Part shown: piece by piece, positions 1 through 5,620 of the stretch | Numbering within the stretch: the stretch's first letter is position 1 | How the letters are laid out: every line of letters starts with the position of its first letter | Assembly: GCA_022844575.1 (NCBI GenBank) | Contig: JALHLL010000208.1 | Span: 1 to 6,102, forward strand | Reading direction: 5' to 3' | Origin: a bacterium | GTDB taxonomy: Bacteria > Bacteroidota > Ignavibacteria > Kapaibacteriales > UBA961 | DNA: 6,102 nucleotides | The notes under the pieces: generated by a model | The model's database searches: none | What the model saw: the letters and a program-made list of their open reading frames with translations, nothing else | What the model was told of the DNA's origin: nothing | Program-made: the position numbers and the translations under genes

Positions 1-215
1 ATTTCGGTATTGCCGAATACCTGAACTCTATAATGAGTAAAGAGTTCCACAAAACCTGCCAAAGCTAACTGCGGACGATGAATATTTTTATCGTTAATCG
101 GATTATTAAGACCGATATTGCCATTTTTTTGTACTAACCGTACAGGCGATTGTAATAGTAGTCCTACGGGTATTTTATCTTTTACAATAGTTTTCAGATT
201 TTGCAGAATATTCAT
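1..215 (-). CDS. hprK: HPr kinase/phosphorylase, N-terminal part (cut by left window edge)
   Basis: The first 71 codons of a gene that runs off the left edge. HprK phosphorylates a serine of HPr (or HPr-like proteins) with ATP or PPi and also removes the phosphate, linking carbon status to regulation; it is cytoplasmic. The visible part is the N-terminal domain. The recognition signature is RPQLALAGF at residues 47-55 followed by RVQVFGNTE at 63-71, matching the conserved RPGLxLAGF...RIQVxGxTE block of the family. The C-terminal kinase domain with the P-loop and HprK signature lies outside, so activity cannot be judged. ATG at 215 is the natural start and gives the usual N-terminal length, but no Shine-Dalgarno is visible: the 8 nt before it separate it from the U-tract of the terminator at 224-262. 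It follows hpf with a 59-nt gap. Family call is firm; whether the organism has a full PTS cannot be seen. Confidence 0.88.
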   Translation of the reverse strand, partial: MNILQNLKTIVKDKIPVGLLLQSPVRLVQKNGNIGLNNPINDKNIHRPQLALAGFVELFTHYRVQVFGNTE

Positions 216-223
216 ATAATCAC

Positions 224-262
224 AAAAAAAAAACGCCCTTTGATATAAACAAAGAGCGTTTT
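224..262 (-). terminator. Intrinsic terminator between hpf and hprK
   Basis: On the minus strand a 13-bp stem is formed by 250-262 and 230-242 with a 7-nt loop (243-249), followed by an unbroken run of ten T (233-224), some of which also close the base of the stem. One internal pair (255/237) is G-U on the minus-strand RNA but an A-C mismatch on the plus-strand RNA, so the structure is built to work on the minus strand. It ends 8 nt before the hprK start, so it could also act as an attenuator for hprK. Confidence 0.87.
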
Positions 263-277
263 AGTTACTGTTAACTA
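262..277 (-). other. Small hairpin over the hpf stop codon
   Basis: A perfect 6-bp inverted repeat TAGTTA / TAACTA with a 4-nt loop (ACAG on the minus strand). The left arm begins with the hpf stop codon TAG (275-277). It stands directly before the terminator stem. It is AT-rich and weak alone, but may stack on the terminator hairpin. The function is unknown; chance cannot be excluded for a 6-bp arm. Confidence 0.4.
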
Positions 278-580
278 CAGGCGATGGTCGCCGTTTCTGT
301 AACTGGATTGTTTTTCACGATGTTTTTTTAATTGACTGATTATTTTATCCGATGCGCTGTGAATGCTTTTGTCGAAAACATCCGCAGTTTCTTTCGCATT
401 AAAAACATGATCATTGAGAAAAACGGTAAACTCAACAAATTTACCATTGTCCTCCGCAAGCACAATTTCCGCCCGCGTAATTCCATCTGCATATTTAGTG
501 AATTTTTTTGCTGTTTCAGTAACAACTTCCGTTAGTTCGGGCCATGCCTTAAAATGCCTTGATGCAACATTGATCACCAT
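275..580 (-). CDS. hpf: Short-form ribosome hibernation promoting factor (HPF/YfiA family)
   Basis: A 101-residue protein of the ribosome-associated inhibitor/HPF family, which binds the 30S subunit in the mRNA/tRNA channel and silences ribosomes in stationary phase or starvation. The beginning MVINVASRHFKAW matches the typical first strand and SRH motif. The middle has the alternating strands of the family (RAEIVLAEDNGKFVEFTVFLND, 36-57), then a helix with the pattern DVFDKSIHSASDKIISQLKKHREK (68-91). The length equals the short forms; the C-terminal dimerisation domain of long HPF is absent. An in-frame ATG at 613 exists, but ATG 580 was chosen because a strong AAGGGGG sits 5 nt before it and the family homology begins there. 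The gene follows a terminator after the barrel gene, so it probably has its own promoter in 581-658, though none is clear. hprK lies downstream. Confidence 0.9.
   Translation of the reverse strand: MVINVASRHFKAWPELTEVVTETAKKFTKYADGITRAEIVLAEDNGKFVEFTVFLNDHVFNAKETADVFDKSIHSASDKIISQLKKHREKQSSYRNGDHRL
280..292 (-). other. Short GC-rich hairpin in the 3' end of hpf
   Basis: GGCGA-CCA-TCGCC on the minus strand: a 5-bp stem with a 3-nt loop inside the codons for the last residues of HPF (GDHR). It is the first of three hairpins in a row that lead into the terminator. It may simply be a coding accident. Confidence 0.3.
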
Positions 581-585
581 ATCTG

Positions 586-592
586 CCCCCTT
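586..592 (-). promoter_or_regulatory. Shine-Dalgarno of hpf (decides the start)
   Basis: AAGGGGG on the minus strand, 5 nt before ATG 580. It is the strongest ribosome binding site in the window and excludes the upstream in-frame ATG at 613 as the main start. Confidence 0.75.
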
Positions 593-613
593 ATAATTAG
601 TGTAACATAACAT

Positions 614-635
614 AAAAAACTGCTCATTGGCAGTT
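614..635 (-). terminator. Probable intrinsic terminator after the beta-barrel gene
   Basis: On the minus strand AACTGC pairs with GCAGTT around a 6-nt loop (CAATGA), followed by TTTTTT (the last two bases of the stem plus four more T). The stem is 6 bp and moderately stable. It lies 23 nt after the stop codon of the barrel gene and before hpf, which fits the end of the long upstream transcript. Confidence 0.6.
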
Positions 636-658
636 ACACAGACAAACTTCCTTAATAA

Positions 659-1480
659 TTATTTTTTAATTGTTTCAGGTTGTTTTGTAAACTGGAAAAA
701 AACCCCTACATTAATTGCAAAAGCACTTGCTCCTGCATATACTTTCTCAGACCATGCACCTGGAGGTGAAGCAAACTGTTTTCGCGCTTTGTCAAAGAAA
801 GCCGCACTTACCCCCGAGTACACATACTTTGCCTCAATGAGTACTCCTGCGAATATAGATTGTTTTACCTTCTTATCAAAACCTAATTCTATACCTGTAT
901 ATAGTGTAAAAGCCGGTGCTATTGATGTTTCGTCAACATAATTTCCTCCGGTTCTCACATCGTTTATCATGGAACTGTTCAACTTTTCCTGCCATGAGAT
1001 ATTTGCAATACCAACACCTATGCCTGCACCGATATATGTTCTAAACTGGTTAAGGGTCGGAGCAATTTCTGCTGTTAGAAGGATTGGGTACGAGGTAATG
1101 GCAAATTGCTGTTCTATTGAACGTTCGCCGACAGGTAATGAATCCCTATGAGGTCTTATTTGCTGTTTATATATTTCCGTAAAACCGGTTTGAGCAAACT
1201 CACCTAAAAGTCCAAGACGAATACCCTCCGATGGTTCTAACTTTAGTGTTGCACCAAAAGCAAGTTTGGCACTGAATTCATTGTTACGACCATCAAAGTA
1301 CTGAATATAATTTTTTGTGAATTCTGAGGAACCATAACCGAATTTAGGCCCGGCATATACACAAATCATATTGTTGATTTTTGTAGTACCTTTTTTATTA
1401 TCTGCTTCCTGCGAATATGAAATGGTGTATATCTGGTGAAGTAAAATGCATACAATGACACCGGTAATATTCTTTTTCAT
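659..1480 (-). CDS. Secreted outer-membrane beta-barrel-like protein of unknown function
   Basis: No specific family was recognised. The 273-residue protein begins MKKNITGVIVCILLHQIYTISYSQ: two lysines, a hydrophobic core (about 5-19) and a probable signal peptidase I site after S23 (SYS|Q). The Cys at residue 11 sits inside the hydrophobic core and does not form a lipobox. The mature part is rich in Gly and aromatics, with short alternating strands such as VYAGPKFGYG (41-50), SAKLAFGATLKL (70-81), IRLGLLGEFAQTGF (87-100), RTYIGAGIGVGIANISW (147-163), FTLYTGIELGF (191-201) and AFAINVGVFFQF (253-264). This is the pattern of small 8-10 strand porin-fold proteins common in Bacteroidota. The last strand ends in F264, followed by a polar tail of nine residues. 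ATG 1480 was preferred to the in-frame ATG at 1492 because GAGGAA lies just before it. It begins 18 nt after the arginase stop, suggesting co-transcription. Fold class likely, role unknown. Confidence 0.7.
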   Translation of the reverse strand: MKKNITGVIVCILLHQIYTISYSQEADNKKGTTKINNMICVYAGPKFGYGSSEFTKNYIQYFDGRNNEFSAKLAFGATLKLEPSEGIRLGLLGEFAQTGFTEIYKQQIRPHRDSLPVGERSIEQQFAITSYPILLTAEIAPTLNQFRTYIGAGIGVGIANISWQEKLNSSMINDVRTGGNYVDETSIAPAFTLYTGIELGFDKKVKQSIFAGVLIEAKYVYSGVSAAFFDKARKQFASPPGAWSEKVYAGASAFAINVGVFFQFTKQPETIKK

Positions 1481-1484
1481 GGTA

Positions 1485-1490
1485 TTCCTC
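1485..1490 (-). promoter_or_regulatory. Shine-Dalgarno of the beta-barrel gene (decides the start)
   Basis: GAGGAA on the minus strand, 4 nt before ATG 1480. It partly overlaps the alternative ATG at 1492-1490, which has no such site, so the start at 1480 is favoured. Confidence 0.6.
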
Positions 1491-1498
1491 ATTAAAAA

Positions 1499-2410
1499 TT
1501 AGAGAATACGTTTTCCGAGACAAGAAGATACAACACCCACAGCAAATTCCGCACTCTGATTCATATCGTCGAGAATCGGGTTTACCTCCGTTACCTCAAA
1601 TGACTTTACTAAACCGCTCTCTGCAACCATTTCCATGATGAGATGCGTTTCCCGAAAGGAGAGTCCGCCCGGTACAGGTGTACCTACTCCTTTGGCGACT
1701 GAAGGATCAACACTGTCAATATCAAATGAAATATGTAAATGATCGACACGTTTTTTCATACGTTCGAGAACAGTAAGCATTATCGCATACATACCTAATT
1801 TATCAATCTCCGTCATCGAATAGGCATCTATGCCAAGTTGCTTAATTAAGTCCCTTTCTCCAGGATCAACAGAGCGTAAACCTATGAGTGTCAGGTTCGA
1901 TGGCGAAAGTTTTACAAATTCTCCTCCTACATTCACTAACTCTTCGGAACCGATACCAAGCGAAACGGCTACCGGCATTCCATGTATATTTCCTGATGGT
2001 GTACTATCGGGCGTATTTATATCAGAGTGAGCATCAACCCAAATTACTCCAAGTCTCTTATTCTGCGATTTACAATGCGCCGCTATTCCTGCTATCGAAC
2101 CAATGCTCATTGAATGATCGCCCCCAAGTATAAGAGGAAAATAGCCTGTATCGAGTGCATTTTTTACGTGTACAGCCAATATATTGCTTGCTTTGGCAAT
2201 TTCGGGCAGATAGCGTAACTTAGAATCATAAATATCTTGTGTTTCGGGTATGGAAACACGTAAATCTCCCATATCTTGAACTTCGTAGCCTAACTGCTCA
2301 AGTCTTTGTGTAATTCCGGCAATTCTAAGAGCAGAAGGACCCATATCAACACCTCTTCTGCCGGCACCTAAATCCAAGGGATACCCAATTATTTTAACTT
2401 TTCCATGCAT
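1499..2410 (-). CDS. rocF: Arginase (L-arginine to L-ornithine and urea)
   Basis: A 303-residue enzyme, the usual arginase length, that hydrolyses arginine to ornithine and urea with a binuclear manganese centre in the cytoplasm. All expected ligands are visible: H99 in GGDHS (96-100), D126, H128 and D130 in DAHSD, and D230 and D232 in SFDIDSVDP. H143 in GNIHG and E275 in EVNP match the catalytic histidine and the substrate-binding glutamate region of arginase I. GLRSVDPGE (177-185) is arginase-like rather than agmatinase-like; the residue equivalent to human D181 is Ser here. The N-terminus has the expected IIGYPLDLGAGRRGVDMGPSA pattern split over residues 7-27. ATG 2410 was chosen: family homology starts there and AGGTGG precedes it by 4 nt; the longer frame would begin at a TTG inside the upstream gene. 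It lies 46 nt after the Omp85 gene and 18 nt before the barrel gene. Urease and arginine-uptake genes are not in view. Agmatinase-family activity on another guanidino substrate is less likely. Confidence 0.93.
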   Translation of the reverse strand: MHGKVKIIGYPLDLGAGRRGVDMGPSALRIAGITQRLEQLGYEVQDMGDLRVSIPETQDIYDSKLRYLPEIAKASNILAVHVKNALDTGYFPLILGGDHSMSIGSIAGIAAHCKSQNKRLGVIWVDAHSDINTPDSTPSGNIHGMPVAVSLGIGSEELVNVGGEFVKLSPSNLTLIGLRSVDPGERDLIKQLGIDAYSMTEIDKLGMYAIMLTVLERMKKRVDHLHISFDIDSVDPSVAKGVGTPVPGGLSFRETHLIMEMVAESGLVKSFEVTEVNPILDDMNQSAEFAVGVVSSCLGKRIL

Positions 2411-2414
2411 AAAT

Positions 2415-2420
2415 CCACCT
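2415..2420 (-). promoter_or_regulatory. Shine-Dalgarno of arginase (decides the start)
   Basis: AGGTGG on the minus strand, 4 nt before ATG 2410. It supports this start over the upstream TTG at 2470, which overlaps the end of the preceding gene. Confidence 0.65.
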
Positions 2421-2437
2421 GTGGCGACTTCTATATA

Positions 2438-2470
2438 TTTATAGGTACTAAGGGAATTATTCACCGTCAA
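2438..2470 (-). promoter_or_regulatory. Weak candidate promoter before arginase
   Basis: On the minus strand TTGACG (2470-2465, five of six bases of the sigma-70 -35 box) is followed after 17 nt by TACCTA and after 21 nt by TATAAA (2443-2438), in an AT-rich stretch. The well-spaced -10 is poor and the good -10 is too far away, and Bacteroidota sigma factors prefer other boxes (TTG and TAnnTTTG). It is the only gap in the five-gene run, besides the ispE-glgA gap, long enough for a promoter. Confidence 0.22.
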
Positions 2471-4103
2471 TATTCAAGCCGAAAATTTCCGGTAATTTAA
2501 AACCATGATTTCCAAAAATAGAGAATAATTGACCGCTTGAAATAATAATACCTCCAAATTTTTTCTCAAAGGTATTGTAAGCAAAATCAATACGGAATAC
2601 GGCTTCACCTCCTGATGCCTTAAGATTATGTATTCTAAGTCCGGCACCTACCGTATTGTAAAATTTTGTGTTAGGTAAAGCGATACTCTGATTCCATACA
2701 GTACCGATATCGTGAAAAAGAACACCGGAAAGTCTGAATATCCACAAGTCCCATTCCGGATAAAAACGAAATTCAGTATTACCAATAATTCGATTAGCCC
2801 CTTCAAAACCATTCGCAACATATCCTCGAAGTCCTGCATCATTATCAAGAACAAGTTGTCTGAAAGCGCCCCAATTCCACACTGTTTGTTGACGGATTCT
2901 CGAGGCAATAAGCATATTTTCGGAAAATCTGTAATGTGCTACACCATTAAATTCCTGATATGTATATCGAGGATTGCCTTTTGCAAAACCCGATGAACCT
3001 GTTAACTGTCCGAACAAATATCCTTTTCCTACATTGGTACTTTGTTGAATCTGACCACCTATATAATAGGTTCCTTCCCCTTGAGAACCGATAGCGAAGG
3101 TACGACCTATGATAGCAGTTCCCCAACCCCCTAATGATACATCTTCGGTTTCATAACCGTTTAATTTATTTGTTTTGGAAAAACGCTGCTGGAGTGAAGA
3201 AAAACCAAAAAGAATTCTTCCCGAATTATCGTAGGGTTGTCTTAGTGATGGGTTCAGACGCTGTATGTCCTCAAGACTGAAATACGTCGAAAAGAATATT
3301 CTATCCTTTCTTTGTAAACCTACCGAAAACCATCCTTCACCGCGCCGTGAATGGTATGGAACACGACTCACATTATCGATTCCATACACGAAGTCTGAGC
3401 CATAAGAATTCGATAAACCTATACCATAGGATGTAAAAGAGGATAGGGTTCTAAAGGGTTTTCCAATCGAAAGGAATTGTGTTGTTCTGTAACGATGCCC
3501 GGAAATACCTAATGAAAGTGAGAGTTCTGAACGAAACATTCGGCGATAATTAGCTAAAACATAACCATCCCAACCGATATTGTTTTCCGTTCTGTATTGT
3601 GCCTGCGTTGTTATTGATGACCCCGTTCCGCCAAGATTTATCTCTCGAAAGAATCCACCTAAACTAGTGATTCCACCGCCTGTTGAGAAGATGGGCGAAA
3701 CATGGGTACTCCAGATGTCTTGCGTTGTGATATATATATCGGCAGTACGATCATCTATGGTATCAACCCTTATATCAACTTTGGCAAATAGTCCTGTTCT
3801 ACGTAGGTTTCGTTCCGTCTCTTCAGTATCATCCGGATATAATTCCTCGTCACTTTCAAAAAGAATCTCATCATCAATAACATACTTTTTTGTCACTGTA
3901 TGAAGCGTATTTGCTAAACCCGCAGCAAAAAACCAATCATTGTTCGTACTATCGAAAACATTTTTTCTCGTAAGAAAAACCTTACGAACTACTACCTGCG
4001 AATAGGTATCTTGAGCTAAGAGTAACAGAAAAGTTAAAAGGACAATAAAAAGACTTTGTTTGATAATCTTGGTGTCAATATTTAAAATAATTCTATAATG
4101 CAT
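2457..4103 (-). CDS. Omp85-superfamily outer-membrane protein with a single POTRA domain
   Basis: A 548-residue outer-membrane protein. Residues 1-35 look like a signal peptide: a rather long n-region, the hydrophobic core SLFIVLLTFLLLLA (17-30) and a probable cut after YS at 35. Residues about 36-128 form one POTRA domain: VVVRKVFLTRKN at the start, then the helix ETERNLRRTGLFAKVDIRVD (95-114) and the closing strand TADIYITTQDIWS (120-132), the usual LRxTGLFxxV and D-W pattern. The remainder is barrel: many Gly/aromatic strands, the diagnostic LRGY loop motif at 425-428, then ANRIIGNTEFRFYP and VLFHDIGTVW with VGAGLRI near 485-491. This matches the surface-antigen D15/BamA barrel. One POTRA makes it too small for BamA (typically five), so it is a paralogue that may insert, export or anchor another protein. 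ATG 4103 follows the glgA stop by 2 nt without a Shine-Dalgarno; an in-frame TTG at 4133 is unlikely. The client is unknown. Confidence 0.85.
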   Translation of the reverse strand: MHYRIILNIDTKIIKQSLFIVLLTFLLLLAQDTYSQVVVRKVFLTRKNVFDSTNNDWFFAAGLANTLHTVTKKYVIDDEILFESDEELYPDDTEETERNLRRTGLFAKVDIRVDTIDDRTADIYITTQDIWSTHVSPIFSTGGGITSLGGFFREINLGGTGSSITTQAQYRTENNIGWDGYVLANYRRMFRSELSLSLGISGHRYRTTQFLSIGKPFRTLSSFTSYGIGLSNSYGSDFVYGIDNVSRVPYHSRRGEGWFSVGLQRKDRIFFSTYFSLEDIQRLNPSLRQPYDNSGRILFGFSSLQQRFSKTNKLNGYETEDVSLGGWGTAIIGRTFAIGSQGEGTYYIGGQIQQSTNVGKGYLFGQLTGSSGFAKGNPRYTYQEFNGVAHYRFSENMLIASRIRQQTVWNWGAFRQLVLDNDAGLRGYVANGFEGANRIIGNTEFRFYPEWDLWIFRLSGVLFHDIGTVWNQSIALPNTKFYNTVGAGLRIHNLKASGGEAVFRIDFAYNTFEKKFGGIIISSGQLFSIFGNHGFKLPEIFGLNIDGE

Positions 4104-4105
4104 TG

Positions 4106-5581
4106 TTATGAACGAACTTTTTCTAATGCCCAATGAAAGACATTGATATAGTTCTGAGCTGAAATGAGTGAAGAAAAATTCTGTGTCATAGCATTATTAC
4201 GGATTATATCCCAATGAGGTTTAATTCTATAATGAGATATAGCCCTCCCTATGGCAGTTCTGAATTCTGCAGCCGAAAACTGCTGAAATAGAAAACCTGT
4301 ACCATACCCTGTGCCTGCATCATATTCCATTACTGTATCTGCGAGACCGCCTGTGGAACGTACTATCGGTATTGTTCCGTATTTAAGGGCATACATTTGC
4401 GTCAGTCCGCAGGGCTCAAATCGTGAAGGCACAAGGAAAAAATCGCTGGCAGCCGTTATTTTATGTGAAAGAGTATTGTTATACCCGATTTGCACTAAAG
4501 CTCTTCTCGGATATTTTTTAGCCAATGAACGTAGCACATCTTCATATCGAGATTCTCCTGATCCGAGTAATACAACGCGCATAAGATTATTTTTCAGGAA
4601 ATGATCAAGACCTCTTTCTAATAAATCAATACCCTTTTGAGGTGTTAGCCGAGTAACCATTCCTACTAAAGGAAGGCCGTCAGAAATTTCACGAGTATTC
4701 AATCCGAAATCCGCGAGTAGATGCTGTTTATTATATTCCTTTCGTTCTATTGTCTTAGCGGAATAATTCTCATAGATCAGTTTATCCGTCTTCGAATCCC
4801 ACTCGGTATAATCAACGCCGTTCAATACACCTATTAAATCCGATGCACGGGCATGTAATGAGTCTTGTAAATTTTCACCCGATTTTGTCCAACGAACTTC
4901 ATGTGCATACGTAGGGCTAACGGTTGTTACTTTGTCTGAAAACATTATTCCGGCTTTCAGAGAGTTCAAGGCACCATATTGCTCGAACCAAGAGCCTTTA
5001 AAAAAATGTCTTCTGTGTAACCCCATGAATTGAATAGCTTTTTGCGAATCATACAATCCTTGATACACCATGTTGTGTATTGTAAAAACGCCTGCAGCTT
5101 CATTAAGAAAACTATCATTTGCATAGTTAATTTTAAGCATGGGCATTGCTAAAGCAGTATGATTATCATGGGCATGTATGATGTCGGGTTTGAAACCTAA
5201 TGTTCGCGCGGTTTCAAATGCAGCTCTTGCTAAAAATATAAAACGTCTGTCATTATCAGTGAATCCATCCGGATTGCCATATATTCCTTCTCTATCAAAA
5301 TAATCACTATTTTGAAGTAGATATACCTTTACGCCCGAATCGGGTAAAGTACCTATCCAAAGACGTGCATATTCCGTCCATGTACCGATAGGAACGGCAA
5401 CAATTATATCCGTCGGTTGAATGGAATGTTTTTCACAGTCAATATGCCCGTATTTCGGAATAACAACAATACTTTCATGGCCAAGCTCTTCCCATGCCTT
5501 TGGCAATGAAGCAGCAACATCACCTAAGCCGCCTGCTTTGGCGAATGGTGTCACTTCAGCTGATATTGTAAGAATACGCAT
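4106..5581 (-). CDS. glgA: Glycogen synthase (ADP-glucose:glucan glucosyltransferase)
   Basis: A 491-residue GT5 enzyme, close to the normal bacterial length of about 480. It transfers glucose from ADP-glucose to the end of an alpha-1,4-glucan in the cytoplasm. The N-terminal Rossmann domain starts with RILTISAEVTPFAKAGGLGDV; K15 of the KxGGL motif binds the nucleotide sugar. HAHDNHTAL lies at 136-144, with N140 where most relatives have Trp, Gln or His. The C-terminal domain begins near 300: MVTRLTPQKG gives R311 and K316, matching the E. coli R300 and K305 pair; E389 in SRFEPCGL matches E377; STGGLADTV is at 409-417. The catalytic set is therefore complete. ATG 5581 is preferred because the family homology starts at that residue, although no clear Shine-Dalgarno precedes it. 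ispE ends 39 nt upstream; the Omp85 gene follows after 2 nt. No other glg gene is in view. A starch-synthase label would mean the same reaction. Confidence 0.95.
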   Translation of the reverse strand: MRILTISAEVTPFAKAGGLGDVAASLPKAWEELGHESIVVIPKYGHIDCEKHSIQPTDIIVAVPIGTWTEYARLWIGTLPDSGVKVYLLQNSDYFDREGIYGNPDGFTDNDRRFIFLARAAFETARTLGFKPDIIHAHDNHTALAMPMLKINYANDSFLNEAAGVFTIHNMVYQGLYDSQKAIQFMGLHRRHFFKGSWFEQYGALNSLKAGIMFSDKVTTVSPTYAHEVRWTKSGENLQDSLHARASDLIGVLNGVDYTEWDSKTDKLIYENYSAKTIERKEYNKQHLLADFGLNTREISDGLPLVGMVTRLTPQKGIDLLERGLDHFLKNNLMRVVLLGSGESRYEDVLRSLAKKYPRRALVQIGYNNTLSHKITAASDFFLVPSRFEPCGLTQMYALKYGTIPIVRSTGGLADTVMEYDAGTGYGTGFLFQQFSAAEFRTAIGRAISHYRIKPHWDIIRNNAMTQNFSSLISAQNYINVFHWALEKVRS

Positions 5582-5620
5582 AATTGTCTATGTAAAAAGT
5601 TCTAAAATAGCTATGAGTTA

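Noticed and set aside
332..596. Several open frames overlapping hpf on both strands
   Set aside because: HPF homology and a strong Shine-Dalgarno fix the real frame; the others have low-complexity translations.
600..616. Repeated TTATGT units before hpf
   Set aside because: Only two short AT-rich copies; too little to call a repeat or binding site.
581..658. Promoter for hpf
   Set aside because: One is expected here after the terminator, but no pair of boxes (sigma-70 type or TTG/TAnnTTTG type) stood out clearly.
627..941. Plus-strand open frame of 104 codons
   Set aside because: It lies opposite the beta-barrel gene, has no family signal and no ribosome binding site, and the minus-strand frame carries a signal peptide and barrel pattern.
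2420..2429. CCACAGGTGG near-palindrome over the arginase ribosome binding site
   Set aside because: The loop would be two bases, too small for a stable RNA hairpin, and a single 10-bp site is weak evidence for an operator.
2648..2996. Open frames on both strands inside the Omp85 gene
   Set aside because: They overlap the barrel region with the LRGY motif; their translations show no recognisable domain, so they are shadows.
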